From the NCBI RefSeq assembly GCF_902459695.1, contig NZ_CABPRZ010000019.1:1-64000 (forward strand): a stretch of 64,000 nt of DNA, written 5' to 3'. Within the stretch, counting starts at the first letter, position 1, and each line of letters opens with the position of its first letter. Under the pieces are notes generated by a model. That model was not told the DNA's origin. It worked only from the letters and a program-made list of their open reading frames with translations, and ran no database searches. Below are positions 18,666 through 28,036 of the stretch, in pieces. This stretch comes from Pandoraea terrae (GTDB lineage Bacteria > Pseudomonadota > Gammaproteobacteria > Burkholderiales > Burkholderiaceae). A program made the position numbers and the translations under genes.

Positions 18666-19475
18666 TCAGGCGTCGAGGCGCTTGTCGCGCTCGATCACGG
18701 CGTAGGCGCTGTGATTGTGGATCGACTCGAAGTTCTCGGCCTCGAGGACGTAGGCAACGATGCGCGGCTCCTGGTTCAGGCGTTGCGCGACGTCTCGCAC
18801 CAGATCTTCCACGAACTTCGGATTGTCGTAAGCGCGTTCGGTCACGAACTTTTCGTCCGGACGCTTGAGCAGGCCCCACAGTTCGCACGACGCCTCTTCC
18901 TCGGCCATGCGTACGATTTCTTCGACACCGATCTCGCCGGCAAGCTCGGCGTTGATCGTGACATGCGAGCGCTGGTTGTGCGCGCCGTATTCCGAGATCT
19001 TCTTCGAGCACGGGCACAGGCTTGTGACCGGCACCAGCACCTTGAGCCACACGCGCGCCTGTCCGTCGCGCACGTCACCGACGAGCGTGACCTCATAGTC
19101 CATCAGGCTTTGCACGCCCGATACCGGCGCCGTCTTGGTGATGAAGTACGGGAATGTGACTTCGATGCGGCCGGCTTCGGCTTCGAGCTTCTCGAGCATG
19201 ACCGCGAGCATGTGACGGAAACCGGCCACGTCCAGCGGCGCCCTGTTCTCTTCGAGCAAGGCCACGAAGCGCGACATGTGCGTGCCCTTCTGGTCAGCCG
19301 GCAGGTGCACGTCCATGTTGAACACGCCGACAGTCGCCTGGGGCTGACCCGCCGGGGTCTTGAGGACCAGCGGGAAGCGCACGGCGCGCACGCCGACACG
19401 CTGGATCGGGATCTGCCGGGTGTCGACGCTGCTTTGCACGTCCGGCATAACGAAAGCGGGGTTCATCTGATTCAT
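18666..19475 (-). CDS. folE2: GTP cyclohydrolase FolE2 (type IB)
   Basis: A 269-residue FolE2 that opens the GTP ring to make dihydroneopterin triphosphate for folate. The ATG at 19475 has AGAAGGATA upstream. The catalytic-cysteine region [20 protein letters not shown] and the metal-site glutamate region are intact (about residues 145-165). FolE2 enzymes work with several metals, unlike the strictly zinc-dependent FolE, and in many bacteria are zinc-responsive. It lies 115 bases downstream of dxs on the same strand. Confidence 0.95.
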   Translation of the reverse strand: MNQMNPAFVMPDVQSSVDTRQIPIQRVGVRAVRFPLVLKTPAGQPQATVGVFNMDVHLPADQKGTHMSRFVALLEENRAPLDVAGFRHMLAVMLEKLEAEAGRIEVTFPYFITKTAPVSGVQSLMDYEVTLVGDVRDGQARVWLKVLVPVTSLCPCSKKISEYGAHNQRSHVTINAELAGEIGVEEIVRMAEEEASCELWGLLKRPDEKFVTERAYDNPKFVEDLVRDVAQRLNQEPRIVAYVLEAENFESIHNHSAYAVIERDKRLDA

Positions 19476-19590
19476 CAATATATCCTTCTGTGCCGGCCAG
19501 CCGGCTGGGGGCAATGCGTACGCACAAAGCACGAGACGCGGACCGGCAAAAGCGCCGGACGTTTCCGGCGCAGGGCGCAAATCCGGCGCT

Positions 19591-21495
19591 TCAAGCCACT
19601 AATTTGGTGACGTTTTCCGATTTTTCAAGCGGCTTGAGGTCGAATCGCGCGCAAATCGCTTGGGTAATCCCCGCTGCGTCAAGACCGCACGACGCCAGCA
19701 ACTGGGCGGGATCGCCATGATCGACAAATCTGTCGGGCAGCCCCAATTGTAGTATGGGTCGATTAACCCCACTGGCGAGGAGGGATTCCACCACAGCCGA
19801 ACCCGCGCCGCCCATGACGCACCCCTCCTCAACCGTTACGAGGAAATCATGCGTCTGCGCCATATCGGCGACGAGTGCGTCGTCCAGCGGCTTGACGAAA
19901 CGCATGTCGGCCACCGTCGCATCCAGACGGGCGGCTGCGGCCATCGCAGGCGCCACCATGCTGCCAAACGCGAGAATCGCCACCCGCTTCCCGGCCTCGG
20001 CCGCGCCGTCGCGCCGCACCACCCCTTTGCCGACCGGCAAGGCGCTCATCTCGGCCTCGATCGCCGCGCCAACGCCCGCGCCGCGCGGATAGCGCACGGC
20101 GGACGGTCCGTCGATCTGAATGCCGGTATACAGCATCTGGCGGCATTCGTTTTCGTCGGACGGCGCCATGACAACCATGTTGGGGATGCAGCGCAGGTAT
20201 GCCAGATCATAGGCGCCCGCGTGGGTCGCGCCATCCGCGCCGACCAGCCCCGCCCGATCGAGCGCGAACAACACCGGCAGGTTCTGCAAGGCGATGTCGT
20301 GGATCAGTTGGTCGTAGCCGCGCTGCAGGAATGTCGAGTAGATGGCCACGACCGGCCGCATGCCTTCCGTCGCCATGCCGCCGGCAAACGTCACGGCGTG
20401 CTGCTCGGCGATGCCGACGTCGTAATAGCGGCCGGGAAAGCGCCTTTCGAACTCGACCATGCCCGAGCCCTCGCGCATCGCCGGTGTGATGCCGACCACG
20501 CGCGTATCCTGCGCGGCCATGTCGCACAGCCAGTCGCCGAAGACCTGCGTGTAGGTCTTCTTGCTGCTCGTGCTGGGCTTGATGCCTTCGGCCGGGTCGA
20601 ACTTGCCCGGGCCGTGATACAGCACCGGGTCGGCTTCCGCCAGCTTGTATCCGTAGCCCTTGCGCGTCACCACATGCAGGAACTGCGGGCCCTTCAGCTC
20701 CTTGATGTTCTGCAGTGTCGGAATCAACGAATCGAGATCGTGCCCGTCAATCGGACCGATGTAGTTGAATCCGAACTCCTCGAACATCGTGGCCGGCACG
20801 ATCATGCCCTTGGCGTGTTCTTCAAGCTTGCGCGCCAATTCCAGCATCGGCGGGGCAACGGACAGCATGCGCTCGACGCCCTTCTTCGCCGCGGCGTAGA
20901 ACTTGCCGGACATCAGGCGCGCCAGATAGCGGTTGAGAGCACCGACCGGCGGCGAGATCGACATGTCGTTGTCGTTGAGGATGACCAGCAACGGCAGGTC
21001 GTCGTAGACCCCCGCATTGTTCATCGCCTCGAAGGCCATGCCGGCGGTCATTGCGCCGTCGCCGATCACGGCGATGCCGAAACGGTGCTCGCCCTTGGTC
21101 CTGGCGGCAAGCGCCATGCCGAGCGCCGCCGATATCGACGTGCTCGAATGTGCCGTGCCGAACGTGTCATACGGCGACTCGCTGCGGCGCGGGAAGCCGG
21201 AAATGCCGCCCGCCTGCCGCAGGGTTTTCATGCCTTCCCGGCGGCCGGTCAGAATCTTGTGGGGGTAGCTTTGATGGCCGACGTCCCAGACAATGCGGTC
21301 TTCGGGCGTATTGAAGACGTAATGCAACGCGATCGTCAACTCGACCGTTCCGAGGTTGGACGACAGGTGACCGCCGGTGCGCGACACGCTCTCAAGCACG
21401 AACGCGCGCAGCTCTTCGGCCAACGGCGTGAGCTGGCGTCGGTCGAGTTTGCGCAACGCGGCCGGGTCATCGATGGTGTTTAGCAATTCGTACAT
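19591..21495 (-). CDS. dxs: 1-deoxy-D-xylulose-5-phosphate synthase
   Basis: A 634-residue thiamine-diphosphate transketolase-like enzyme that joins pyruvate and glyceraldehyde 3-phosphate in the first step of the MEP isoprenoid pathway. Visible motifs: [37 protein letters not shown], the thiamine-diphosphate motif [20 protein letters not shown] (about residue 150), and [17 protein letters not shown] (about 370). It follows ispA by 51 bases in the xseB-ispA-dxs operon, so early and chain-elongation steps are made together. Confidence 0.97.
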   Translation of the reverse strand: MYELLNTIDDPAALRKLDRRQLTPLAEELRAFVLESVSRTGGHLSSNLGTVELTIALHYVFNTPEDRIVWDVGHQSYPHKILTGRREGMKTLRQAGGISGFPRRSESPYDTFGTAHSSTSISAALGMALAARTKGEHRFGIAVIGDGAMTAGMAFEAMNNAGVYDDLPLLVILNDNDMSISPPVGALNRYLARLMSGKFYAAAKKGVERMLSVAPPMLELARKLEEHAKGMIVPATMFEEFGFNYIGPIDGHDLDSLIPTLQNIKELKGPQFLHVVTRKGYGYKLAEADPVLYHGPGKFDPAEGIKPSTSSKKTYTQVFGDWLCDMAAQDTRVVGITPAMREGSGMVEFERRFPGRYYDVGIAEQHAVTFAGGMATEGMRPVVAIYSTFLQRGYDQLIHDIALQNLPVLFALDRAGLVGADGATHAGAYDLAYLRCIPNMVVMAPSDENECRQMLYTGIQIDGPSAVRYPRGAGVGAAIEAEMSALPVGKGVVRRDGAAEAGKRVAILAFGSMVAPAMAAAARLDATVADMRFVKPLDDALVADMAQTHDFLVTVEEGCVMGGAGSAVVESLLASGVNRPILQLGLPDRFVDHGDPAQLLASCGLDAAGITQAICARFDLKPLEKSENVTKLVA

Positions 21496-21546
21496 CGTCG
21501 TTCCATTGTAGGCGGTCTCAGAAGCCGGTTTTCCGGCCGCTGCGCC

Positions 21547-22452
21547 CTAGTAAATCCGTTCGACCACGAAGTCGGCCAGGGCCCGCAGACGGCCCGCCGA
21601 CGCGCCAAGCGCCGCCGTTGCCGCATGAGCATCTGCACGCAGTTGCTCGGCAAGGGCCCGCGCGCGGTCAAGGCCGAGCAACGTGACGTAGGTCGCCTTG
21701 TCGTGCGCCGCGTCCTTGCCTGCTGTCTTGCCCAGCGTGGCCGAGTCGGCCGTGACGTCGAGAATGTCGTCCACGACCTGGAACGCCAGGCCGACGGCAC
21801 CCGCGTAGGAGTCGAGCGCCGCCGCCTCGTCGTCCGCCAGGCCCCGCCCGCACAGGGCGCCCATGCGCAGCGACGCGCGCAGCAGCGCGCCGGTCTTCAT
21901 GCGATGCATGGTTTCGAGGGCATCTTGCGCCAGCTTCCGGCCGACGCTCGCCAGATCGATCGCCTGGCCGCCGGCCATGCCGAGCGATCCGGACGCAAGT
22001 GCCAGCTCCCGCACCAGCGCGAGCGATTGCGGCGCGGACAATGTCGCGACGCCTTCGGCCAACAGGACAAACGCCTGCGTCTGCAAGGCATCGCCGGCCA
22101 GCAGCGCCGTGGCTTCGTCGAACTGCACGTGCACCGTGGGCTTGCCGCGGCGCAGCGTGTCGTCGTCCATGCACGGCAGGTCGTCGTGCACAAGCGAATA
22201 CGCGTGAATCATTTCAATCGCGCAGGCGGCACGGTCGAGCGCCTCGCCGGACGCCTGTGTCACTTCGCCCGCGGCGAAGCACAACAGCGGACGCACCCGT
22301 TTGCCGCCGCCAAGCACCGCATAGCGCATGGCCTCGTGCAGCCGGGCCGGGCCGCCCGCCACGGGCGGCAGCGCGGCGTCGAGCGCCTGTTCGGTACGCG
22401 TCTGAACAGCCAGCATCCAGGCCTTGAATTCCTGCTCCATCGTTGCCGTCAC
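21547..22452 (-). CDS. ispA: Farnesyl diphosphate synthase (polyprenyl synthetase)
   Basis: A 301-residue all-alpha prenyltransferase making farnesyl diphosphate from DMAPP and IPP. The first aspartate-rich motif is in HDDLPCMDDDTLRRGKPT (about residue 90) and the second in FQVVDDILDVTADS (about 230). I use the GTG at 22452 because GGAGG lies just upstream; an ATG 12 bases later is the alternative. It is 16 bases from xseB and 51 from dxs, one operon. Confidence 0.95.
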   Translation of the reverse strand: MTATMEQEFKAWMLAVQTRTEQALDAALPPVAGGPARLHEAMRYAVLGGGKRVRPLLCFAAGEVTQASGEALDRAACAIEMIHAYSLVHDDLPCMDDDTLRRGKPTVHVQFDEATALLAGDALQTQAFVLLAEGVATLSAPQSLALVRELALASGSLGMAGGQAIDLASVGRKLAQDALETMHRMKTGALLRASLRMGALCGRGLADDEAAALDSYAGAVGLAFQVVDDILDVTADSATLGKTAGKDAAHDKATYVTLLGLDRARALAEQLRADAHAATAALGASAGRLRALADFVVERIY

Positions 22453-22468
22453 GAAGCCTCCGCCGCGA

Positions 22469-22732
22469 TCATTCGTCGCGCGCCGGCTCGAGCGGACGCA
22501 GGGTTTCGCCTTCGAGCACCTTGACTTGCTGCTCCACCTTCTCGAGCAGGCCCTGGCAATATTTGACGAGCGCGGCGCCCCGCCGGTACGCGCCTAGCGA
22601 CGCCTCCAGCCCCAGCTCGCCGGCTTCCATGCGGCCGACCAGCTGCTCGAGCTCGGCCAGGGCGGCTTCGTAGTTTTCAGGCAGGTCAGTCGCCTCAGGC
22701 GCTACGTCCTGCGGCTTCGCGGTCTTGGCCAT
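22469..22732 (-). CDS. xseB: Exodeoxyribonuclease VII small subunit
   Basis: An 87-residue XseB. The helical core NYEAALAELEQLVGRMEAGE and LEASLGAYRRGAALVKYCQ is diagnostic. It partners XseA, not in this window, to degrade single-stranded DNA. It heads the xseB-ispA-dxs operon. The 217 bases between it and the Rieske gene at 22950 hold the two divergent promoters; TATAAT at 22874-22879 is a candidate -10 box for the rightward gene. Confidence 0.93.
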   Translation of the reverse strand: MAKTAKPQDVAPEATDLPENYEAALAELEQLVGRMEAGELGLEASLGAYRRGAALVKYCQGLLEKVEQQVKVLEGETLRPLEPARDE

Positions 22733-22949
22733 AGATGCAAAATTCGGATCGAATGTTCCATTTTACGGCAAAAGGCGCGTACACCGTAGTATGCGCACAT
22801 CAAGGCGCGCCGCTTTTCACACGATATTTAACGCAAATCATGGACTGGGCAGCCCCGAATAGCGAGTCCCGGGTATAATCATCGGTTCCCCTAAATCGAT
22901 TTTTCGATGGTTGGGTTGTTCACTGCTTTCAGGCTCGACGGGAGTGGGA

Positions 22950-24053
22950 ATGTCCAATCTAAGCAGCGCTTTGCAGCTAAAGCCGGCCGCGAGCCAGTTG
23001 CCGGTATATACGTATTTCGACGAGTCGCTGTTGCAACGCGAACTCGACACGCTTTTCAAACATGGCCCGCGTTACGTGGGTCATGAACTGATGGTGCCGG
23101 ATTCGGGCGATTATTTCGCCCTGCCGGCGGAGCAGGAAGGCCGCATGCTGGTCCGCAACGAGAACGGTATCGAACTGCTCTCGAACGTGTGCCGGCATCG
23201 CCAGGCCGTCATGCTCAACGGTCGCGGAAACGCACGCAACATTGTGTGCCCGCTGCACCGCTGGACGTACGACACGAAGGGCGAACTGCTCGGCGCGCCG
23301 CATTTTCCGGAGAAACCTTGCCTGAACCTCGGCAAGTTCCCGCTGCAACGCTGGAACGGGCTGCTGTTCGAGGCCGCGGGCCGGGACGTGCAAGCTGACC
23401 TGGCCAGGCTCGGCGTGAAGCATCACCTCAACTTTTCGGACTACATGTTCGACCATGTCGAGGTGCATGACTGCAACTACAACTGGAAAACGTTCATCGA
23501 GGTCTACCTCGAGGACTATCATGTCGTCCCGTTCCACCCGGGCCTCGGCAGCTTCGTCTCGTGCGAAGACCTGAGCTGGGAGTTCGGCGACTGGTACAGC
23601 GTGCAGACGGTTGGGGTGCATCGTGGTCTTGCGCATCCCGGCAGCCCGATCTATCGCCAGTGGCACGACATGTTGCTGAAGTACCGCGAGGGCGTACCGC
23701 CCGAGTTCGGCGCGATCTGGATGGTGTACTACCCGCACCTGATGATCGAGTGGTATCCGCACGTCCTCGTCGTATCGTGGCTGATTCCGCGCGGCCCGCA
23801 AAAAACGACGAATGTCGTCGAGTTCTACTACCCCGAGGAAATCACGCTGTTCGAGCGTGAGTTCATCGAGGCGGAGCGCGCCGCCTATATGGAAACGGCA
23901 CGCGAAGACGACGAGATCGCCGAACGCATGGACGCCGGGCGCCGCGCCCTCTACGAGCGCGGCGTATCGGAAGTCGGGCCATACCAGAGCCCGATGGAAG
24001 ACGGCATGCAGCACTTCCATGAGTTCTTGCGCCGCCAGATGGGCGATTTCTGA
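22950..24053 (+). CDS. Aromatic ring-hydroxylating dioxygenase-like Rieske protein
   Basis: A 367-residue oxygenase alpha subunit. The Rieske ligands are CRHRQAV (about residue 81) and CPLHRWTYD (about 101). The catalytic domain has the YNWKTFIEVYLEDYHVVPFHP stretch (about 175), giving two histidines of the mononuclear iron site. The ATG at 22950 follows GGGAGTGGGA. Unlike the pair at 4969-7049 there is no reductase beside it, so it must borrow electrons from elsewhere. It resembles choline-monooxygenase/carnitine-oxygenase-like relatives in layout, but I cannot name the substrate. A terminator follows. Confidence 0.85.
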   Translation: MSNLSSALQLKPAASQLPVYTYFDESLLQRELDTLFKHGPRYVGHELMVPDSGDYFALPAEQEGRMLVRNENGIELLSNVCRHRQAVMLNGRGNARNIVCPLHRWTYDTKGELLGAPHFPEKPCLNLGKFPLQRWNGLLFEAAGRDVQADLARLGVKHHLNFSDYMFDHVEVHDCNYNWKTFIEVYLEDYHVVPFHPGLGSFVSCEDLSWEFGDWYSVQTVGVHRGLAHPGSPIYRQWHDMLLKYREGVPPEFGAIWMVYYPHLMIEWYPHVLVVSWLIPRGPQKTTNVVEFYYPEEITLFEREFIEAERAAYMETAREDDEIAERMDAGRRALYERGVSEVGPYQSPMEDGMQHFHEFLRRQMGDF

Positions 24054-24126
24054 ACTTTGCCGCGTTGTCCGCGAGGGAGGGTGCGACCAACGCAACACTT
24101 CCGGATGATGACTTGCATTTTTGCCG

Positions 24127-24157
24127 AAACGGCGGACCCAGTGTCCGCCGTTTTCGT
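24127..24157 (+). terminator. Terminator after the Rieske gene
   Basis: AACGGCGGAC and GTCCGCCGTT form a 10-bp stem with a short loop, followed by TTCGTT. It lies about 75 bases after the Rieske stop codon. Confidence 0.75.
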
Positions 24158-24243
24158 TAGAATCATCGCTGTGCTTACGATATGAACAAGATCGGCAAGC
24201 CGCTCAAGCGCCCCGCTTGCCCCCTCTTTACAAGCTAATCGCC

Positions 24244-25101
24244 ATGCAATCGCTCTGGATGTTGGTCGCCGCCTTCATGTTTTCGCTGATGGGGGTCTGC
24301 ATCAAACTCGCGGCGCACGATTACAACACCGGCGAAATCGTCCTCTATCGCAGTCTGATCGGCATGATCGTGTTGCTCGTCGTCGCCCGGGTTCGCGGCG
24401 GCACACTACGCACTCGCCATATTGGCTCTCATATCAAACGCAGCGCCGCTGGCGTCATTTCGCTGGGGCTCTGGTTCTACTCGCTGACGCAGTTGCCGCT
24501 ATCCACGGCAATGACGCTCAATTACATGTCGCCGATCTGGATTTCGCTGCTGGTGATGGCAACGGCGGCGATGCGCGGCAAGCTCCGCACGGACATGCGG
24601 CTCACGGCCGCGATCTTCGCCGGCTTTCTCGGTGTGGCGCTGCTGCTGCAACCGACGGTCGACAGTCAAGCCTGGGGCGGCGGCGCGGCGGGGGTCGTCT
24701 CGGGCGTGTTCTCGGCGATCGCGTATATGCAGGTCAAGGCGTTGGGCGCAAGCGGTGAGCCTGACTGGCGCATCGTGTTCTATTTTTCAGTCGGGGGCGT
24801 GATTCTCGGGCTGATCTGGGTGGCGATCAGCGGCATGCACACCCATACGCCACGCGGCGTGACGCTGCTTCTGGGAATCGGACTTTTTGCAGTCATCGCC
24901 CAAACGGCGCTCACCCGGGCATTCAGCCTTGGCGACACGCTGGTCGCCGCGAATCTGCAATATTCCGGCGTAATCTTCGCTACACTGTTTAGCATGGTGG
25001 TCTGGGACGATTGGCCCGCCCTGGCCGGCTGGTTCGGCATGGCATTGATCGTCGCCAGCGGCATGGCCGCGCTGCGCCGCCCGGCTGTCGCACCTCGGTA
25101 A
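24244..25101 (+). CDS. EamA/DMT-family transporter
   Basis: A 285-residue inner-membrane protein with about ten hydrophobic segments in two EamA repeats. The first begins MQSLWMLVAAFMFSLMGVCIKLAA and the second begins near GAAGVVSGVFSAIAYMQVKAL. The ATG at 24244 gives the normal DMT start; an upstream open frame from 24121 includes the terminator and is not used. Members export amino acids or metabolites; the substrate is not deducible. It is followed after 26 bases by the sulfurtransferase gene and probably shares its transcript. Confidence 0.85.
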   Translation: MQSLWMLVAAFMFSLMGVCIKLAAHDYNTGEIVLYRSLIGMIVLLVVARVRGGTLRTRHIGSHIKRSAAGVISLGLWFYSLTQLPLSTAMTLNYMSPIWISLLVMATAAMRGKLRTDMRLTAAIFAGFLGVALLLQPTVDSQAWGGGAAGVVSGVFSAIAYMQVKALGASGEPDWRIVFYFSVGGVILGLIWVAISGMHTHTPRGVTLLLGIGLFAVIAQTALTRAFSLGDTLVAANLQYSGVIFATLFSMVVWDDWPALAGWFGMALIVASGMAALRRPAVAPR

Positions 25102-25127
25102 TTGCCTGCAATGCTCGCGGAGACGTC

Positions 25128-26009
25128 ATGGTTCATACGCACTTCACCACGCTCATCAGCCCGCAAAATCTCGATGCGCTGATGCAGACCGCCGCCGGTG
25201 GCGGCGCCCCGGTCGTCATCTTCGACTGCCGCTTCGATCTGGCAGCGCCGGCAGCCGGCGAAGCCGCATACGTGGACGGACATATCTTCGGCGCCTTTTA
25301 TCTCAACCTGGATCGCGATTTGTCGGGCCCCACGACGGGCAAGAACGGCCGTCATCCGCTGCCGGACCGCGACGAACTGGTGCGGCTTCTGGCCGCGTAC
25401 GGGGTATCGAACGGCCAGCAGGTGGTGGCTTACGACGCGCAGGGCGGGGTATACGCGGCGCGCCTGTGGTGGCTGTTGCGCTGGCTGGGCCATGAAGCGG
25501 TCGCGGTACTCGACGGCGGACTGCCCGCCTGGCAAGCTGCCGGCTTGCCGCTCGACGCCGCCGTGCCCGAAGATCCACCGCAAGGCACGTTCACACCGGG
25601 TGAGCCGCTGGCGACAACGGCCGACGCGGCAGCACTGGAGCGCAATCTTTCAACGCACGAGCGTCTGGTGATCGACGCGCGCGCGCCCGACCGCTATCGC
25701 GGTGAAAACGAAACCCTCGACCCGGTCGGCGGCCACATTCCCGGCGCCGCGAATCGGTTCTTCAAGGACAATCTCGGGCCGGACGGCCGCTTCAAGCCGG
25801 CTGCGACGCTGCGTGCCGAGTTTTCGCAGTTGCTGGGCACGCAGCACCCGGAACGGGTGATCTCGCAGTGCGGCTCGGGCGTGACGGCCTGCCACAATCT
25901 ACTTGCAATGGAAGTCGCCGGGTTACATGGCGCAAGCCTTTATCCCGGGTCATGGAGCGAGTGGTGCGCCGATCCGCGCCGGCCTGTGGCGACCGGGGCT
26001 CAGCCCTGA
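25128..26009 (+). CDS. sseA: 3-mercaptopyruvate/thiosulfate sulfurtransferase
   Basis: A 293-residue double-rhodanese protein. Both domains are visible: an inactive N-terminal one (VIFDCRFDLAAPAAGEAAY; GHIFGAFYLNLDRDL) and an active C-terminal one (VIDARAPDRYRGENE; GHIPGAANRF). The active loop is CGSGVTAC (about residue 248); CG[S/T]GVT is the mercaptopyruvate-type loop, against CRKGVT in thiosulfate rhodanese. It moves sulfur from 3-mercaptopyruvate to cyanide or thiols. GGAG precedes the ATG by eight bases. Confidence 0.9.
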   Translation: MVHTHFTTLISPQNLDALMQTAAGGGAPVVIFDCRFDLAAPAAGEAAYVDGHIFGAFYLNLDRDLSGPTTGKNGRHPLPDRDELVRLLAAYGVSNGQQVVAYDAQGGVYAARLWWLLRWLGHEAVAVLDGGLPAWQAAGLPLDAAVPEDPPQGTFTPGEPLATTADAAALERNLSTHERLVIDARAPDRYRGENETLDPVGGHIPGAANRFFKDNLGPDGRFKPAATLRAEFSQLLGTQHPERVISQCGSGVTACHNLLAMEVAGLHGASLYPGSWSEWCADPRRPVATGAQP

Positions 26010-26101
26010 GTTCAGTGGGTTGAATTCCGGGCGTTCAGCGTGAACACCGTCGGGCAGGGTTCGGTGGTCGCCCGCTCACACCTCCGGGGCCGCCAACGGA
26101 G

Positions 26102-27052
26102 CTACTTTTGCTTCGCAAAACCAGCTCCATCGCCGGCGTCATGCGCCCCGGGACCGGCGGCTTGCGCCAGTGCGGGGCCGGACGCCTTCTCATGTTCATG
26201 CTCGTGGTCGTGATCGTGATCATGGGCGTTCAGCCACACCACCAACGCCAATCCCACCGCAATCAACATGATCTGTGGCAAGGCGTCCTTCAGTGACGTG
26301 CGCCGCTGCATCTGCGGCATCAAGTCCGATACGGCAATGTAGATGAAGCTGCTCGCCGCCAATGCGAGCAGGTACGGAATCACATCCTGCAGCTGATCCA
26401 ACATGAAATAGCCGAGAATGCCGCCGAGCAACGCCGTCGAACTCGACGCCAGCGTGAAGACGAGCGCCTTCTTTCTCGCGAATCCGGCATTGAGCAAGAC
26501 CATGAAGTCGCCGAGCTTGTGCGCCACCTCGTGGACCGTGATCGAAACCGTCGCCGCAACACCCAGGCGTACGTCCGTCAGGAATGCGGCCGCGATCACC
26601 ACGCCGTCCGCAAAGTTGTGTATCGCACTGCCCACCAGAATCATCCAGCCGCCCTTGCCCGCCTCATGCGCGTCATGGCCATGCTCGTGATGATGTCCAT
26701 CGCCCTCATGGTGGTGGCTATGGCGCAGCAACGCCAGCTTCTCGAGCAGGAAGAAGCCCAGCAGACCGCCCAGCAGCCAGCGCGTGATGATGTGGGGATC
26801 GACGTGCGTCTCGAGGCTCTCTGGCAGCAGATGCAGCAGCGCCGTGCCCAGCAGCACGCCGGCCGAGAAACTGACCATCTTGTCAATCAGACGAGACAGC
26901 AAGGCGAACGAAAACGTGGCGGCGCCGGCCAGGCTCAAAACGCCTGAAGCCAATGAAGCCAACACGATGAAAACGAGGACGGCGTCGATGGTAATTCTCC
27001 CGCGGACAAGCCGGCGATTTAACCAGCTTTTGTCCGCGCAAGCAAACGGCAT
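26102..27052 (-). CDS. ZIP-family metal transporter
   Basis: A divalent-metal (zinc-type) transporter with about eight membrane segments: VLASLASGVLSLAGAATFSF, MVSFSAGVLLGTALLHLLPE, and so on. A His-rich cytoplasmic loop (RHSHHHEGDGHHHEHGHDAH, about residue 135) and the metal-site helix AIHNFADGVVIAAAF and VHEVAHKLGDF are clear ZIP features. A second His-rich run (HDHDHDHEHEHE) is near the C-terminus, as an unusual tail. The start is uncertain: 27052 is an ATG, 26965 is a GTG at the usual family start, and the frame opens at 27124; none has a clear ribosome site. Confidence 0.88.
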   Translation of the reverse strand: MPFACADKSWLNRRLVRGRITIDAVLVFIVLASLASGVLSLAGAATFSFALLSRLIDKMVSFSAGVLLGTALLHLLPESLETHVDPHIITRWLLGGLLGFFLLEKLALLRHSHHHEGDGHHHEHGHDAHEAGKGGWMILVGSAIHNFADGVVIAAAFLTDVRLGVAATVSITVHEVAHKLGDFMVLLNAGFARKKALVFTLASSSTALLGGILGYFMLDQLQDVIPYLLALAASSFIYIAVSDLMPQMQRRTSLKDALPQIMLIAVGLALVVWLNAHDHDHDHEHEHEKASGPALAQAAGPGAHDAGDGAGFAKQK

Positions 27053-27143
27053 CGACGCACACACCACCGGGTCGCATACTGAAAACTCCCGGGCCAGTGC
27101 GTGCAAACGCCGCCCGCCGTGCACGTCAAAGGGTCAGTCTCGG

Positions 27144-28019
27144 TCAAATGACGCCATGTTGTTTGAACCAGGCTTGCAGGCCCTGCCATCCATCCCTGGC
27201 ATCCGCCTCGACATAACTTGGGCGATAGTCGGCGAAGAAGGCATGGCCCGCATCCGGATAGACCACCAGTTCCGATGCCCTGGACGCCGCCGTGCCCTTG
27301 GCCAGCGCCGCCCTGGCCTGCTCGACAGTGGCGACCGGGATGCCGGTGTCCTTGCCGCCGTATAGCCCAAGCAACGGGCCGTTGAGCTTGCCGGCAATGT
27401 CGATCGGATTTTGCGGGGAGTTCGGCGACGGATCGCCGATGATCCGCCCATACCACGCCACCGCCGCCTTCAAGTGCGGATTGTGGGCGTCATACAGCCA
27501 TGCGATACGGCCGCCCCAACAGAAGCCCGTGATCCCCAGGCGATTCGGATCGCCACCGTTGGCGGCCGCCCACCCAGCCGTCACGTCGAGATCGGACAGG
27601 GCCTGGGCATCCGGCGTCTTCGCAACGACGTTGCGCTGGATTTCGGCAATGGTGCCGTAAGACTGCGGATCGCCCGCGCGAGCAAACAGGTCGGGCGCAA
27701 GCGCGAAGTAACCGAGCTTGGCGAAACGGCGGCAAACGTCAGCAATATGCTGATGGACGCCAAAGACCTCGTGCACCACGAGGATGGTCGGCAAATGGGT
27801 CTTGCCGGCCGGTTTGGCGTGGTAGACCGGCAGTTTGGCACCATTGGCATCAAGCAAGGTCTCGCCGGCGTCAATGCCCTGGGTGTCAGTCGCGATGGTC
27901 TCGGCGGACACCGGCAGCACGGCTGCGGCGAACGCAGACCCCAAGGCGGTTTTCAGAAAGGTCCGGCGGTTCTTCGGCGCGACTTCAGGCACCAGGCTAT
28001 CGATATCCATGAATGGCAT
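27144..28019 (-). CDS. Dienelactone hydrolase-family protein, Tat-exported
   Basis: A 291-residue alpha/beta hydrolase. A twin-arginine signal (NRRTFLKTALGSAFAAAVLP, about residues 16-35) predicts export folded to the periplasm. The nucleophile motif GFCWGG holds the catalytic Cys (about residue 165), with the Asp and His in YGGKDTGIP and PDAGHAFFADYRPSY. This is the Cys-His-Asp triad of carboxymethylenebutenolidase-like enzymes. The ATG at 28019 follows GGGAGAGGG. It lies 17 bases after the NDH-2-like gene, so the two form an operon. The real substrate in the periplasm is unknown. Confidence 0.87.
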   Translation of the reverse strand: MPFMDIDSLVPEVAPKNRRTFLKTALGSAFAAAVLPVSAETIATDTQGIDAGETLLDANGAKLPVYHAKPAGKTHLPTILVVHEVFGVHQHIADVCRRFAKLGYFALAPDLFARAGDPQSYGTIAEIQRNVVAKTPDAQALSDLDVTAGWAAANGGDPNRLGITGFCWGGRIAWLYDAHNPHLKAAVAWYGRIIGDPSPNSPQNPIDIAGKLNGPLLGLYGGKDTGIPVATVEQARAALAKGTAASRASELVVYPDAGHAFFADYRPSYVEADARDGWQGLQAWFKQHGVI

Positions 28020-28036
28020 GACCCTCTCCCATAAGA

